From the NCBI GenBank assembly GCA_013420905.1, contig JAAXNY010000001.1, forward strand, positions 7,130,001 to 7,194,000: a DNA stretch of 64,000 nucleotides, read 5' to 3'. Below, in pieces: positions 11,071 to 22,408 of the stretch. This DNA is from Collybia mongolica. Lineage: Eukaryota > Basidiomycota > Agaricomycetes > Agaricales > Clitocybaceae. The notes below the pieces were generated by a model that made no database searches, was not told the DNA's origin, and worked only from the letters and a program-made list of their open reading frames with translations. A program made the position numbers and the translations under genes. Each line of letters starts with the position of its first letter. The stretch's first letter is position 1.

Positions 11071-13812
11071 CTAAATGGGAAAGGGGTAAAAATCATTTCG
11101 CAAGACTTGACCTGACTTCAGCCAAGCTTTCGGCCCCAACGTCTTTGCCAAACAACCAACCAAGGATGTTGATGCTTTCCCTTCGATAAATGCTCGGCTG
11201 GTGAGAATGATCATACCCTTTTTGCAGCGGGTCAACATGACGTTCATGCGGCGACTTTCTTTCATAAAGCCAAGCTTGTCAGAACGAACGAGAGACAGGA
11301 TGATATAGTCGTCTTCGTTGCCTAAAATTTTTTTAATCCATGTTCCCTAGAGGATCTTCATGACCTTACCTTGAAATGAGTCAACGTTAAAACATCGATC
11401 TTCCCAAGGAAGTGGAACTAATTTCAAGGCATTCTCGAGCTGAGATCGTTGACCATCGTATGCAGTAATGATTCGATACGACTTGCCGTATTTGTTGAAT
11501 TTTCGCGCCAGAGCCAAGGCGGTTGAGACTTCTCGAACATTCTATTGACCAGGTGTTTGGGTTTCAACTAAACGGGAATTTGACAGAGACAAACCATCCA
11601 GCTATGCCCTTTCTTCTCCTCTTTTCCATTCGCGACATCGACGAAAACACAACTTGTATACGCTTTAATCGGGTGTTCACTCTTCAATCGATTTGTGTAT
11701 ACATTGCGAGATATAAAGTTGCCGATCGGAATAGGCATACGGTCTATGAAGAACAGAAGGTTAATAAGAAAATGCAACCTAGAGATATACCTCACATTGT
11801 GTGTCAAGAAATATAGCTCTTTTGCGTAAGTGAGGTATCTCAAATATACTACAGAGGTCCTTGACATCGCTTTGTCCATATGGTGCCACTGATTATGTGC
11901 TCGTCAGGAAGGAGAGCAGGGTTTACAGGGGGTGAACATACATTGCTTATCATCGCCGATAAATATGAGTTTCTGGAGAGTATTTTGGAAGCGATATAAT
12001 AAAGGAAAATAGTCCCCAATTTCAATCTGGCTGGCTTCATCAAAAATAATGGTCTGTGGCGGGACAAGCTGCATAATGGATCCTAGTTTGTGGTTGGAGA
12101 GCATACTTAGTGTGCCCAGTATGACTCGTGACCCAAGTAGCAATCGTTCCGTGGCAACAAGATCATCTATGAAGTCATCGGAGCGAATGAGATTTTTCAT
12201 GATTCTTTCGTACAGATGTTCATGCCTGAGACTTGTTGTTAGGGATCATGCCAATTTGTAGTAGTGATAAGAGTACAACTGACCAGTCAAAGTGAAAGTC
12301 TTTTGAGACTAAAATTTTGAAGTCAAAGAAATCAACCTTTGCTAGCTTCTCCGCAATATTCTTCACCGCGACGTTACTCTGAGCAACAAGCCATAGTGTG
12401 CGGTCATGGGAAGGGGGCGCCATGGCGGTTGTAACAGCAGCGGCAATGACAGTGGTTTTCCCTGTACCGGGGGGGCCGTGGATTAGAGAAATTCGATCGA
12501 TATCCTTGTTTGAAAGGATAGTGTTGACGGCATGGACTTGTGATCCATTGAGAGTACTGGTCGAAGGGAAGATAACAGGACATGACGGAAGTGTTGTCCG
12601 GGTATCAGCCCATGTTGGCTTGTCGTGGGGTAGAAAAATTCCCCGAATGAATGGAGTCTTCATCACTGTGCTGACTTGCTGAAGTGACTTTAGAACAACA
12701 TCTTCTCGCATTGATTCAGCACTTGTCATCGCTTCTCTGCCAATTGTTGTGACGGAGCTGATTTTTCCATCAAGAAATGGATTCTTGAGCGCTATCGTCG
12801 CTGCACGGCCATTGACTCTTTTAGATTGACCAACCGAAACCGTAATCTTGCCTTTACAGTTGGTCTGAATCTCTATGACCTAGATCATTCGTAGTTCATC
12901 AATATGGTGCACGACAGAGAATGTTTGCACATGCCTGGTGGGGAGCTGTTCGCATGACCCTCGTTTTGAAGCGATTAGACATGAGCTCAACATTGCCTTT
13001 GTTACGACTAAACACCCCATCTACTTCATTCTTAACTCGGGTGGGTTTCAGCACAGTGAGTCGATTGGCGTCTCGCACAGTCTTCGCTAGAACATCGAGA
13101 TGCTGCCATGGAGTGAAGACGATCAGGAAGGGGGAACGAAAAATTTAACGGAGGGACTTACTGCTTTGCTAATGGTATCAGTATTTATCTTGGCGACTCC
13201 AGCCAGACGCTTAGACATGCAATCCAGATGCGCTGCTTGATGAGCGGCCCATGCTTGTGTGGCTGTTACACGGATTGGGGCATCGAGGGTCTCCTCGACT
13301 TTGAATAGAGTTGAAACCTGAGCCTTATTCAAAGCTGTTTCACCCCCCAGAACCTCAAGGAGGCCGGAAAGTGAGTGGCGGTCGGTAGAAGTTTTCTTAG
13401 CGGAAAGCAAGTCGACGGCTTGATTAATACGAAGACCCAAATCAAAATAGAGGGCAGCTGCCAGCTTGTCCATTTGGAATGCATACTTCGTCCTCTTCGA
13501 GTCGCAGAGGATTATATCGCGCAATAAAATGCGAGCGGGGCGTGCGGGGTTTTTTTTACTTTGCTGGGATTTGTTACCAGATTTCGAAAGCTTTATGATA
13601 AGTACGTGGGCTGCCGAAGAAAGAGCTATAGCACCAAGGACACATTTTGGCCCGTAAGAAGGTGCAGTGCCAATGACATTGTCTGTGGTGGTCTCCAAGA
13701 AGGTGTTTAAGACTGACGGAGTCAGGCTGTGTTCGTGATAAATATCCACGCGTATGGGAGGATGTCGAGCTCTGAAGACTTGCTGGTCCAACATAAATGA
13801 TTCTTCAGCCAT
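11071..13812 (-). CDS. SF1 helicase, UPF1/NAM7-like, paralogue 2
   Basis: Second full-length member of the tandem helicase family. It starts MAEESFMLDQQVF at 13812. The N-terminal region contains RTKYAFQMDKLAAALYFDLG, as in other members of this group. The helicase core shows Walker A GPPGTGKTTVIAA near 12460, motif II FDEASQIEIGDYFP near 12030, FIGDDKQ near 11955, and motif VI MNVMLTRCKKGMI near 11225. It ends KAWLKSGQVLRNDFYPFPI. Introns are short. No inactivating change was found in the motifs, so it is probably functional. It diverges clearly from paralogue 1 outside the core, so the duplication is not recent. The substrate is unknown; nonsense-mediated decay is the role of UPF1 itself but should not be assumed here. 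Confidence 0.82.
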
Positions 13813-14234
13813 GGTGAAAATGGTTTGAGACGAAGATGGTTTTGGCGCCTATACAGACGGGAACACGCATGGGGGTGTCACAGCAGACAATGCCTATGTA
13901 ACGTGGATCACATTAAGAAGGTGTTTTCGCCTACAAAAAACCCAAATTGGAGTGACGTTAAAGTGATGAATTTGGGGTGTAATATATGCGGTGAGGCGCA
14001 GTTGTTTGTGACCCACCAACCACGGATTTTGGAAGGAAAATCACTTCTTGAAATTCATAAATCATTGTAAACTGTGGTGGGCAATCTGTAATCAGCGACG
14101 CTGTCTTGATAGATAGATAAACTCAACAGTAGCCAGAAGTACATAACGGCAACGGAAACCACGTGATGTAAACTATCGCAAGTCAGTCACAACCACCATT
14201 TTGACTTGTTCTCAGCGAAGCCATATCTCATTCC
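13813..14234. promoter_or_regulatory. Divergent intergenic region, helicase 2 / TIM14
   Basis: A 422-bp spacer between two outward-facing genes. It contains an open stretch at 13825-14070 with no family resemblance, treated as chance. Both promoters presumably lie here; no specific element was recognised. Confidence 0.35.
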
Positions 14235-14610
14235 ATGGCGACACCGGTTATTATTGGAGTTAGTGCCGTCGCTGCTGCAATCCTTGGACGCTCATTTGTC
14301 AAGCGAGGCCTATTCGCCGGCAAAGGTGCTGCCGAACAATGGGTAAAAGGAGGCTTCAGAGCAAAAATGGACAGGAAGGAGGCAATAGCGATCCTTGGGC
14401 TGAAGTATGTGCCTCAAAATTCTGATAATAGTTGCCTCCTAATCAGTTTCCATGTACAGGGATGGACCCCAACTACGTACCAAACTAAAAGACGCTCACC
14501 GACATATCATGCTTTCGAATCATCCCGATAGAGGAGGTTCACCCTACCTTGCGAGCAAAATTAACGAAGCGAAGGATTTACTCGATAAAACGGATGGGAA
14601 AGGGCGGTGA
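14235..14610 (+). CDS. PAM18: Mitochondrial import motor J-protein TIM14/Pam18
   Basis: Co-chaperone of mitochondrial Hsp70 at the TIM23 inner-membrane translocase. The N-terminal segment [20 protein letters not shown] is a single membrane anchor. Exon 1 ends at about 14404 in ILGLK and exon 2 starts at about 14459, giving a C-terminal J-domain with [20 protein letters not shown] and [10 protein letters not shown]. The HPD motif is intact, and the GGSPYLA block is diagnostic for Pam18 and its orthologues. The product is about 107 residues, as usual for the family. The stop is TGA at 14608. Confidence 0.95.
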
Positions 14611-14978
14611 AGTTCTCATTGGTGAGTTCATACCACATTTTGAGAATGACCAAAACTGAACTTTAAGCTGCGCATAGTTGCGATGTTACTTCTTTTCTTT
14701 TCTCTTCTTTAGATTATAATTATTGCTCTACCACTATATAATCAGTATTCCGCATCAAGTTCATCCCATATATCTTCTGGTGTACAAAGGGAGGGCACCG
14801 TTTGCCAATTGCTCATACGGTGTCACCTAAGTGACAACCTCCAGTGTTGCTTTCGACCAACTTTTGAGCCTTGAAAACACATCACACTTTCTCTATCAAT
14901 TGCAATCCGCAGAATTGATTTCATTTATGTAGGTTCTCCACACACCACAGATGACTAAGCACCGACTTTCCTTCGACC
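14611..14978. other. Intergenic region between TIM14 and EFM4
   Basis: 368 bp with no coding signal. It contains a T-rich tract at about 14690-14720, shortly followed by TATATAATC (14734-14742). The 3' end of one gene and the promoter of the next are expected here. Confidence 0.35.
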
Positions 14979-15896
14979 ATGAACTGCATGAACACCGAAC
15001 TTCATCCGTCGAAACTCGGCACGAAGGAGCAGTACGTGTTCTCATATGGTGGAAATTGCAATATACGGAATCAAATTTATCCACAGTTGGGATAACGTCT
15101 ATGAATCTGAACTTTCGAATTTCGAGGAGATCGGTGATGAAGGAGAAGTCTGGTGGGTTTGGTGATGACATGATGGGGTTTATTGGCTCACACAGAGGGA
15201 TCCATAGGTTTGGAACTGAGAGTGTTGAGGATATGGTCGAATGGGTTACTGAAAACGTACCAGTTCCAACAAACCCTTCCATTCTAGAGATCGGAAGTGG
15301 AAACGGGGCGTTGCTCTTTGGTCTTTGCGAAGCTGGGTACCCAGCGACCTGTCTGTCCGGGATTGACTACAGTTCTGGTGCTGTCAAGCTTGCGAAAGCA
15401 ATTGCATCCGCTCGAGGGGATGACATCGCGTTCCATGCCTGCGATTTTTTGCACGAAGATCCTCCAGGGATCTCGCATACGGAACAAGAGACTCTGGCAT
15501 TGTGGGATCTTATATTGGACAAGGGAACCTTCGATGCGATCGCTTTGAGCGAGAAGGATGAGGATGGCAACTCACCAGTGAAGGAGTACCCTGGTCGTAT
15601 TGTTAGACTGCTCAGATCGGGGGGTCATTTTCTTATTACATGTGCGTCCCAACAATGAGCTATCTAAGGATCCTACGCGTTGATTCTAAATTTATCCAGC
15701 TTGTAATTTCACAGAAGATGAGCTAAAAATGATTTTTGTCACTGCCAAAACTGGTCTCGTCTATCAGTGAGTTGGGCATATGTAAAAAATCCTACGACTA
15801 AGATCATCATGTAGCTCTCGAATAATACATCCTGTCTTCACATTTGGTGGCATGAAAGGCAGCGCCTACTCTAGTGTCGCTTTCCGAAAGGCCTAG
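14979..15896 (+). CDS. EFM4: eEF1A lysine methyltransferase EFM4-like
   Basis: Class I SAM-dependent methyltransferase expected to methylate a lysine of translation elongation factor 1A. Exon 1 (14979-15031) reads LHPSKLGTKE. Exon 2 (15087-15152) adds HWDNVYESELSNFEEIGDEG, the family N-terminal signature. Exon 3 (from 15208) gives WFGTESVEDMVEWV, the SAM-binding loop ILEIGSGNGALLFGL (motif I), and LWDLILDKGTFDAIAL. The last exons give CNFTEDELK and then SRIIHPVFTFGGMKGSAYSS, the typical C-terminus. I chose the ATG at 14979 because it is in frame with the conserved block; an ATG at 14951 is in another frame. It converges with the SGD1 gene, with stop codons only about 25 bp apart. Confidence 0.9.
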
Positions 15897-15921
15897 TCCT
15901 AATGGCTAGTACTAGTAAGTA

Positions 15922-18900
15922 CTAGAGGTTTGGAACTACGTCTACACCCATCTGTAATGTATCCTTGCTCACTGCGGTTGCCCACTTTATCAACTTTGTG
16001 ATACGCTCTTCGTCTTCAGAGAGGTCGCGAAACGCTGCGGACATGAAATAGACAAGCCCCATGGCGAGACGCTGGATTCGTGTGGCCTTAATGAACACTC
16101 GTTCGACAGCCTCTCGGTTCCAAGTTGTTGGGACTTGTTCCAAATTGCTGCTTAACGCAGGCGATACGACTTGGCTGTTGATGAAAATTTGCACAAGCAG
16201 TTCCCGAAGAAAGCCTTGCGATTGAGGTTTGAGGTTGGTGAAATCCACAGGCTTGGGGGTTGGCAAATATGAGTCAGTGTGACACAAATTGAGCATTATT
16301 TACCTTTAACACTGTGAGGGTCACGCAATCCTTTGCTATCCACCAAGCATAAGCTTGAGCCACATTTTTTATGCGAGTGTTCGATATTTTCTTAAGCTCA
16401 AGGCCATCGTCTTTTTCCTGGTGGGTTTTTATAACCTGCGTACCCCCAACCGAAGTTTCGCCCAGATCGCGAAAGAAATCCCACAAGCAGAATTGCATTG
16501 TTATCTTGTAAGAGTGCGAGCTACGGCAGAGATGCTCGCAAACCAATGCATAGTAGGGATTGTATGACTTTTCCTGTACGAAATTCGGTAACCGCACATG
16601 AGATCTCAAAACGCAGAATGACATTACATTCCCACAACAGTGTAATATGACCCGCACTATCTCGCGCTGCTGAACTTCGTTCAAAGTCAATTGGGAAAGT
16701 CGTTCACATGCATCAACGTAGTCCTGAAGGCCTCCTCAGTCATGCTATATGATTAGGGATGCGGGAGAAACGTACATCACTGCTCATCAAGACGACAAAA
16801 ATGCTCCGCCGTATATCAGTATTCATTCCTTGTTTGCGAGCGAGCTGGAGCAGACTGTTGTCGCTGATTTCATCAATGGCCTGCTGAACTTCTGTAGTCT
16901 CCTGGCGATCTGTTAATGGATCACCAGTCCAAGCGGCTCCCACAAGCCACCACTTTCCTTTGGTTTCGGCAGTATGAAGATCCTCAAGAGATACCCTTAG
17001 CGGTTCATGTACGAGGACTAAGCTTCGTTCAGTTTGGAATAGCCAGGATTCGGATTTAACATACGATGTCTTTTTTTGGCTAGACCAGCGAGAAATTTCT
17101 TCATTCGTTCCACGGCCTCTCCCCCTTGATTTTGGGTTGTGTTTCTCTTGAGCTTGTTGTTCTTGAGACTGACCAAAGTCTCAACCATGAATCGTGTACG
17201 AGAGCTACGGACAACTCGTTAACTAAGGTTTTCTTCGGGAGTAACGTTCAGGTCAACCTTAAGTTTCCGCTCCTATCGACTCTATCTTGGACAATCTGAA
17301 TGATGTCCTTCAAAGCAGAGGGGTCATCCTGACGAAGTTGTTGACCAGAGTCTGTGAAAATCAGTGTCTCGCTGTAAATCTTGATTCGAGACGGCACAAG
17401 GATACACACTTCGGACAATTTTAAGAAGAAGCTCGACACCAAATTCTGTCAGATCTCCTGCCAATAACCCTCGGATTATGTCAAACACAAGAATGGATGA
17501 GATGACTTGAAAGTTATAAAGCTCTGATAGTAGGACTATCAAATTTGCGCATTCTTTTCCCATCCCCATTGTCTCTAGTCCTGGTTCCGATATGGCTCCT
17601 GGTCCATTTATGGGTAAAGCAGCATAGCGTCGCTCATACAATGCTACTCCATTCTGAACAAAGTAAGCCGCTAACGATGAATGAGAATCGCTTCATAGTC
17701 AAGAAAGAGACTCCTCACCAAATTCTGTGCCAACGGTTCTGTGCAGGCTGGCCACGAACGCGGCATACATGACCACATAAGAATCCAGTAGAGAAGAGTG
17801 GGACGCTATTCCGTCGATTATCAATTTAGTAAGTATGGATGTAACATCTAGGCATGCCAAAGGTCAGATTTTTACACAGCCAGGGTTCAGTGCAATTTTA
17901 CCATTACGCTTGTGATTTCGGTATACTTGTTCGATGCTATCTAGGATTCCACCCATATTTTGTTCACTGATGCGATTGAGTAGACCCTTAAGCTGTCTGG
18001 TAAGTTTGATGATATCTTCTTGATCTTCTCGTTGGGCAATCCGAAAATGCGGTGGGATGTAGCGGGTATCTACTGGAGAATATGGTATAGCCACTTTAAA
18101 AAATCCAAGATACGCACTGGCTTTCGGCTGTTTACTGGAGGTCGCGATATGAGCATCTTCACTCTCACTCGCGCCATCATCTGAATCCCCCATTTTCTCA
18201 CCACCATCATCACCACCCACTTGCTTATCAATTCCAAACCACTCCTCAAACATCTCGTCTTCAGAGCTCTTGGTATCCTCAGACTCTGAGGAATTCAATG
18301 TTTCAAGATCGTGATTCTGAAAAAAAAAGATCATGACCTCTCTGGTACGGTATGGCATAATTGACTTATACCTGTTGTGTTTGTTCAGTGAGCAAAGAAG
18401 CGAGATCCAACAGATCTAATTACGACCAATGATGAAGAGTCCTGCAAAACGTGTCATTGGACTCACCATCAAGCCCATCGTCCTCTATGGTTTCCTTCTT
18501 ATTTCCCTTTGTATACCCAAGCTTAGACTCAAGGTACGCGATATATGAGTCCTCTTCTTCTTCCTTTCGAGTTTTGACAGTTGGGGTCCAGGCTGTATCT
18601 GAACTTCCGGCGAGCCTATTTAGAGGCTTTGTTGCCTTCTTCGAAATCGGTACAGGTAACGGCTTCTGAGAAACAACAACTTTCTTTGATAATTTTGGTG
18701 TGACCAGCAAAGGCCCGCCGGATATAGCAGAATCATGCTTGAGTTTCTTTTGATGAGGAGACTCTTCATGTTCCTCTTCAGCAGGTCGTTTATGCCGAGC
18801 AGAGAAAAATTCCGTCTTGTTCCGCTTTAGAACGACGCGTTCCTGTTTTCGAAGTTCTTTCCTCGATGTTTGGACATGCCATTTTTTTTTCGGGTGACGT

Positions 18901-19027
18901 TTACCTGACAAGGCGCGTTAGAATACCTTTGTGGTCCAAGCGGTTCCCACATACCTACAGAATCGTCGAGCTCCTCACGCAAGTGTTGAGGGAGACGCGT
19001 TGTTGATGTCTTCTTCCTAATTGGCAT
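15922..19027 (-). CDS. SGD1: Nucleolar MIF4G/MA3 domain protein SGD1/NOM1
   Basis: Ribosome-biogenesis protein of the nucleolus. It starts MPIRKKTSTTRLPQHLREEL at 19027; exon 2 continues GKRHPKKKWHVQTSRKELRK, a basic N-terminus typical of the family. An acidic linker follows (ESEDTKSSEDEMFEEWFG). The start of the MIF4G domain reads YIPPHFRI near 18060 and then LKGLLNRISEQNM. The C-terminal MA3 region spans about 16700-15922 and ends KDTLQMGVDVVPNL. Order and size agree with fungal SGD1. Short introns interrupt the acidic and MIF4G parts. Known: yeast Sgd1 is needed for 40S maturation. Inferred: same role. No disruption was noticed, though not every splice junction was checked. Confidence 0.82.
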
Positions 19028-19240
19028 TCTATCTACTTTCACTGGGAGAAAATACCAAGCTCGACTCGAAATCTTCTGGCTGACTTCCAGTAAATACGCA
19101 ATAATAACGCGTGCACAATCCCCGACCCTATTACGTAAGTAATAGGGAGGTAGGGAGGGTTCTGTCGAAAAGATTTCGTACAACCACCTGCAAGAAAAAC
19201 ATTCATCACATGACCTTGTTTGTCCAGCATCTGATCTTTT

Positions 19241-19256
19241 GACATCCCTTGATGTG
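19241..19256. repeat. Left target-site duplication (16 bp) of the retroposon
   Basis: GACATCCCTTGATGTG occurs here and again, identically, at 20406-20421, directly after a run of 14 A. A 16-bp direct repeat with the poly(A) on the inside is the hallmark of target-primed reverse transcription. Confidence 0.8.
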
Positions 19257-20405
19257 GTCCGATGACACGCTTGCACTCGCGCTACGTGCATACACCAATA
19301 TCTTCGACAACAATATTGTCTCCTCTTCTTCGACCTTGACTCCGACTTTGACTTTGATATCATCCCGGCAAGTCTGCGACTTGTCTATACACTCATCATG
19401 ACTTCATACCCCTCCAATCACATCCCATCCCTCTCTCTCCATTCCTTTCATCTTGCCTCTCTATGGCTGGATTGTGTGACTGGCACGTTTTGACAACTGA
19501 TCATGCCCAACATGTGTCAGTTTGACTCCATTTTGGATTATGAACCCAACTCCACCTGATTGGGCTGGCCAACTTCAATTTAAAGTATTGATGACCCTTG
19601 TAGATTTAGCACAATGCTGTCAACCCCTTTTAGATATACCTCTATTTCACCTCACTTTTGCGATATGGACTCCGTCATAAAATTTACCAGCTTAGGTACA
19701 GTTTTTGATGTATAAAAAGCCTTTGTTATGTAGATCTACCACAGAAATTCACATCCACTCTTTTCTCACACTCTTCAATCTCAACTTGTCCTCTCAATCT
19801 TGATTTAAGTCTACCAACTTTGATTTGCATTTACAATCCCTCAATTTGAGTCTATCAAAGTACTTTGTACTTTAGGCTGTTGATATTGCAAATCGCTGTT
19901 CAGTGAACCATATAACATGTTGATTCTACCACCTGCCTGGCGGCCCATTGTTTCAATCACATTGGTCTTCATCTGCTTTGTTATCAAGTTGTCAACTTTG
20001 TTGACTAGAATCCAGCAACATCTTCAGCTGTCCAATTGAAAGCCTCTCAATTTCTATCAGAGATAGTCAAAAATGTTAAATGTGTTATCAACCATACTCG
20101 TCACTGTCACCAGGCGCAAGAAAGCAGCTGCACTGACCACTTATTAAATGGATTAAGAAGCATGGGGGGTGGTCCCCTCTGCAACAACTCTTGTCCTTAG
20201 TCCCCTACAGGTCTATTACCTGGTCCCCTCACAGAGACCAATACCCGGAGTGCTTGTCCTGGCAATGGGAGGGCAATCCAATCCTGCCACATATGACAGC
20301 CTTTAATGCCATATTCCTATACAGTTATGTAATTACATTCACATGTGACCACATCTGTACTAGCATATGGCAGTATATAAAATTGTTGAAGAAAAAAAAA
20401 AAAAA
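19257..20405 (+). mobile_element. Poly(A)-tailed retroposon insertion, non-autonomous or truncated
   Basis: 1149 bp bounded by identical 16-bp direct repeats and ending in A14 (20392-20405), so the inserted copy reads on the plus strand. It holds no reverse-transcriptase reading frame, so it was mobilised in trans or is 5'-truncated. The first about 220 bp look like a host-type leader, with an ATG at 19398 followed by a short open stretch. The rest is AT-rich with TATAAA near 19711 and CT-rich segments reminiscent of an LTR. It may be a chimeric or read-through transcript. Seen: direct repeats and poly(A). Inferred: the mechanism. Confidence 0.65.
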
Positions 20406-20421
20406 GACATCCCTTGATGTG
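20406..20421. repeat. Right target-site duplication (16 bp) of the retroposon
   Basis: Identical to 19241-19256. It begins at the first base after the poly(A) run. Confidence 0.8.
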
Positions 20422-20539
20422 CTTTGTCCTCATCTGTACTGAACCACTCTTGTTATACAATTGTTCACCTCTACTTTACTTTTGCTTGTATCTCAGTGGT
20501 TATACACTGTGCACCTGGTGGGGGTGGTTTTTCCCCCAC

Positions 20540-20811
20540 TTAATGGATGAAAAGGGTTTTTCCTAAGTTTAGTGGATGAAATTAAGGGGTATGAAAATAG
20601 GATGAAATTTCATCCCACATATTTCATCCTTTAAGAAGGTGAAATTGTACTGTTAAAATACCATCTATTAATGGAATGAATTTCATCCCATAAAAGGGGA
20701 TGTATGGGATGATTTTCATCTAATAAAAGGAGTGAATTTCATCCCATACAAGGGGATATATAGGATGATTTTCATCCAATAAAAGGAGATGTATGGGATA
20801 ATTTTCCTGTA
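20540..20811. repeat. AT-rich tandem array with GATGAAATTTCATCC-type units
   Basis: The short self-complementary motif GGATGAAATTTCATCC and near variants (TGAATTTCATCCCATA, GGATGATTTTCATC) recur here. Related units lie at about 24690-25010, 25690-25833 and 27189-27535. No coding potential. Confidence 0.6.
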
Positions 20812-22115
20812 TTTTACAGTCCCCCACATGTCCTTGTGGACTCTGCACAGACTCTGCACGGACTCCACAGAGTCTGTGCAGACTCACTTACTTTCTTTTA
20901 CTATTATAAATTACTTACTTACATATAAGAGTTTACTTATTATTTTATTTACTAATGTTCTACATACATTGATAGGATAATATCATATATTGATATTGAA
21001 CATGATACATTAATAGTAAATATATAATTTAATATGGGCGGGGGCCCCTGCTGCCCCCATCATCCTTGTCAGCCCCCATGGCGTCGTTAGTGGCCTGGGT
21101 TTCAGTGGCAGTGGCACTGGCCGCTTTTCTTGTTGTTGTCCCCATTGTCATCATCATCCTTTGTCATTGTTGTCATCCTCATGGTGGTGGTGGTTGTCTT
21201 GTCCTCATTGTAGTTGTTGTCATCGCACCATTGTTGGTACCGCCACTGCCACTGCTGTTGCCGTCATTGCCACAGGCCTTGTCGTTGCTGTTGCTGCTGC
21301 TGCTGCTGCTATCTTTGTCATTGTCGTCATCTTCCTCAGGTATTGTCTTGATATCCAAGCATTGCAGATGCCCAGCCGTTGTACGGGTGACTTTGCCCTG
21401 CACTGGCAGGGTGGGCATGGTGGCCAATCACGCATGAGGTGGGGGTGTGATGCTGGCAGTTCCTGCATCGAGTGCATGCTCAGTCCTGGGATGGGCTATT
21501 AGCAACAGGAGTGATAAAAAAAAACATGCATGCTGCTGGGGCACCCTGAGCATTGGCAGCTGTGTCCTCCTCATTTCGGGTTCCTGAGGTTTTCCTGGGG
21601 GGACGTGCTACATGGTGAGTGCATAGGTGAGCAATGTTCTGGGACTCACCTCCCTCTGCCCCTCAGGGCACCCTTTCCCCGCTGTCCCCTTGGGCCATGT
21701 CCTTTTCCACCATTCCCCCCACCTCCCTTGGCCTTGTTGTTTGCCATTTGTGCATCTCTGGGTGCTTTGGGGGCCTATTTGCTGGCATAGTGCATTGAGC
21801 ATTGGTTGGCATTGGGTGTGTTGGGTGTGTTTGCAGTTTGGTGGACATTGTTGATGTGGTTGAAAGTAATCAATGAAGGTGTGGCAATGGTAATGTGACC
21901 ATGGCATGTGCCTCAATATCATGTGACCTGTTTTTGTCAACTTGAGGCCGTTTATCTCTCAGCTGGGAATGCCAGTCTTGCCCAGTGGTTATCCATGCCA
22001 AAAATTTTAATATTATGTAATGATCCTCCCTGTGACTGTTCGAACCTAGTGGGGTGCACATTTTTCAGCCTCCTATTAATAACAAATAATATATGATTTG
22101 AATAAATAAAATTTG
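20812..22115 (+). mobile_element. R1 repeat, copy A (truncated, CpG-depleted)
   Basis: This segment matches, in reverse orientation, the repeat at 25834-27188. Shared order: a CCCCCACATGTCCTTG terminal arm, tandem GGACTC(T/C)GC motifs, an AT-rich stretch, GGCGGGGGCCCC, a GTT/GTC-rich low-complexity core, CACATGA, and a tRNA-like A-box/B-box stretch (about 21975-22045). The match ends at about 22115 without the second terminal arm, so the copy is right-truncated. Where copy B has CpG, copy A mostly has TpG or CpA. Open frames inside (for example 21066-21437) come from low-complexity repeats and are not conserved between copies. It encodes no recognisable protein and is probably a non-autonomous DNA element. 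Confidence 0.65.
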
Positions 22116-22408
22116 TCAGCATTCCCAGATTTGATCACAGGGCCCTGTTGACTGAGATGCCCGACAGCTGAACATTCCAAGCTATATCATGCATTGGCAG
22201 CCGCTTTCACATGCTTTTCCTCTTGCTCTCGTACCACCACCATTGCCTGTTGGCTGCCTCCCATCCTCCCCCTCATAGTAAGCACTCTTCATTGATAGAT
22301 TACAATTACTATAGTAATACTTGTAGTAGTCATTTGAATTCCAATACAAACAATAAGGCTTTGTTAAGAATATTAATAAATGCTAATAATGATCCTACAG
22401 GAAACCTA
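22116..22408. other. Unassigned spacer
   Basis: AT-rich sequence between R1 copy A and the first Tc1 element. No gene or repeat was recognised. The TA at 22407-22408 is the left target duplication of the Tc1 insertion. Confidence 0.4.

Noticed and set aside
13825..14070. 81-codon open frame between helicase 2 and TIM14
   Set aside because: Short, with no motif, and it lies in a divergent promoter region.
19474..20110. Possible solo LTR (TATAAA, TG start)
   Set aside because: No matching second LTR, no 4-6 bp direct repeat and no primer-binding site found; the 16-bp duplication and poly(A) fit a retroposon better.
21066..21502. Hydrophobic-looking open frames in R1 copy A
   Set aside because: Translations of GTT/GTC/CTG repeats (poly Val/Leu/Ser); overlapping frames on both strands are all open, as expected for low-complexity DNA.
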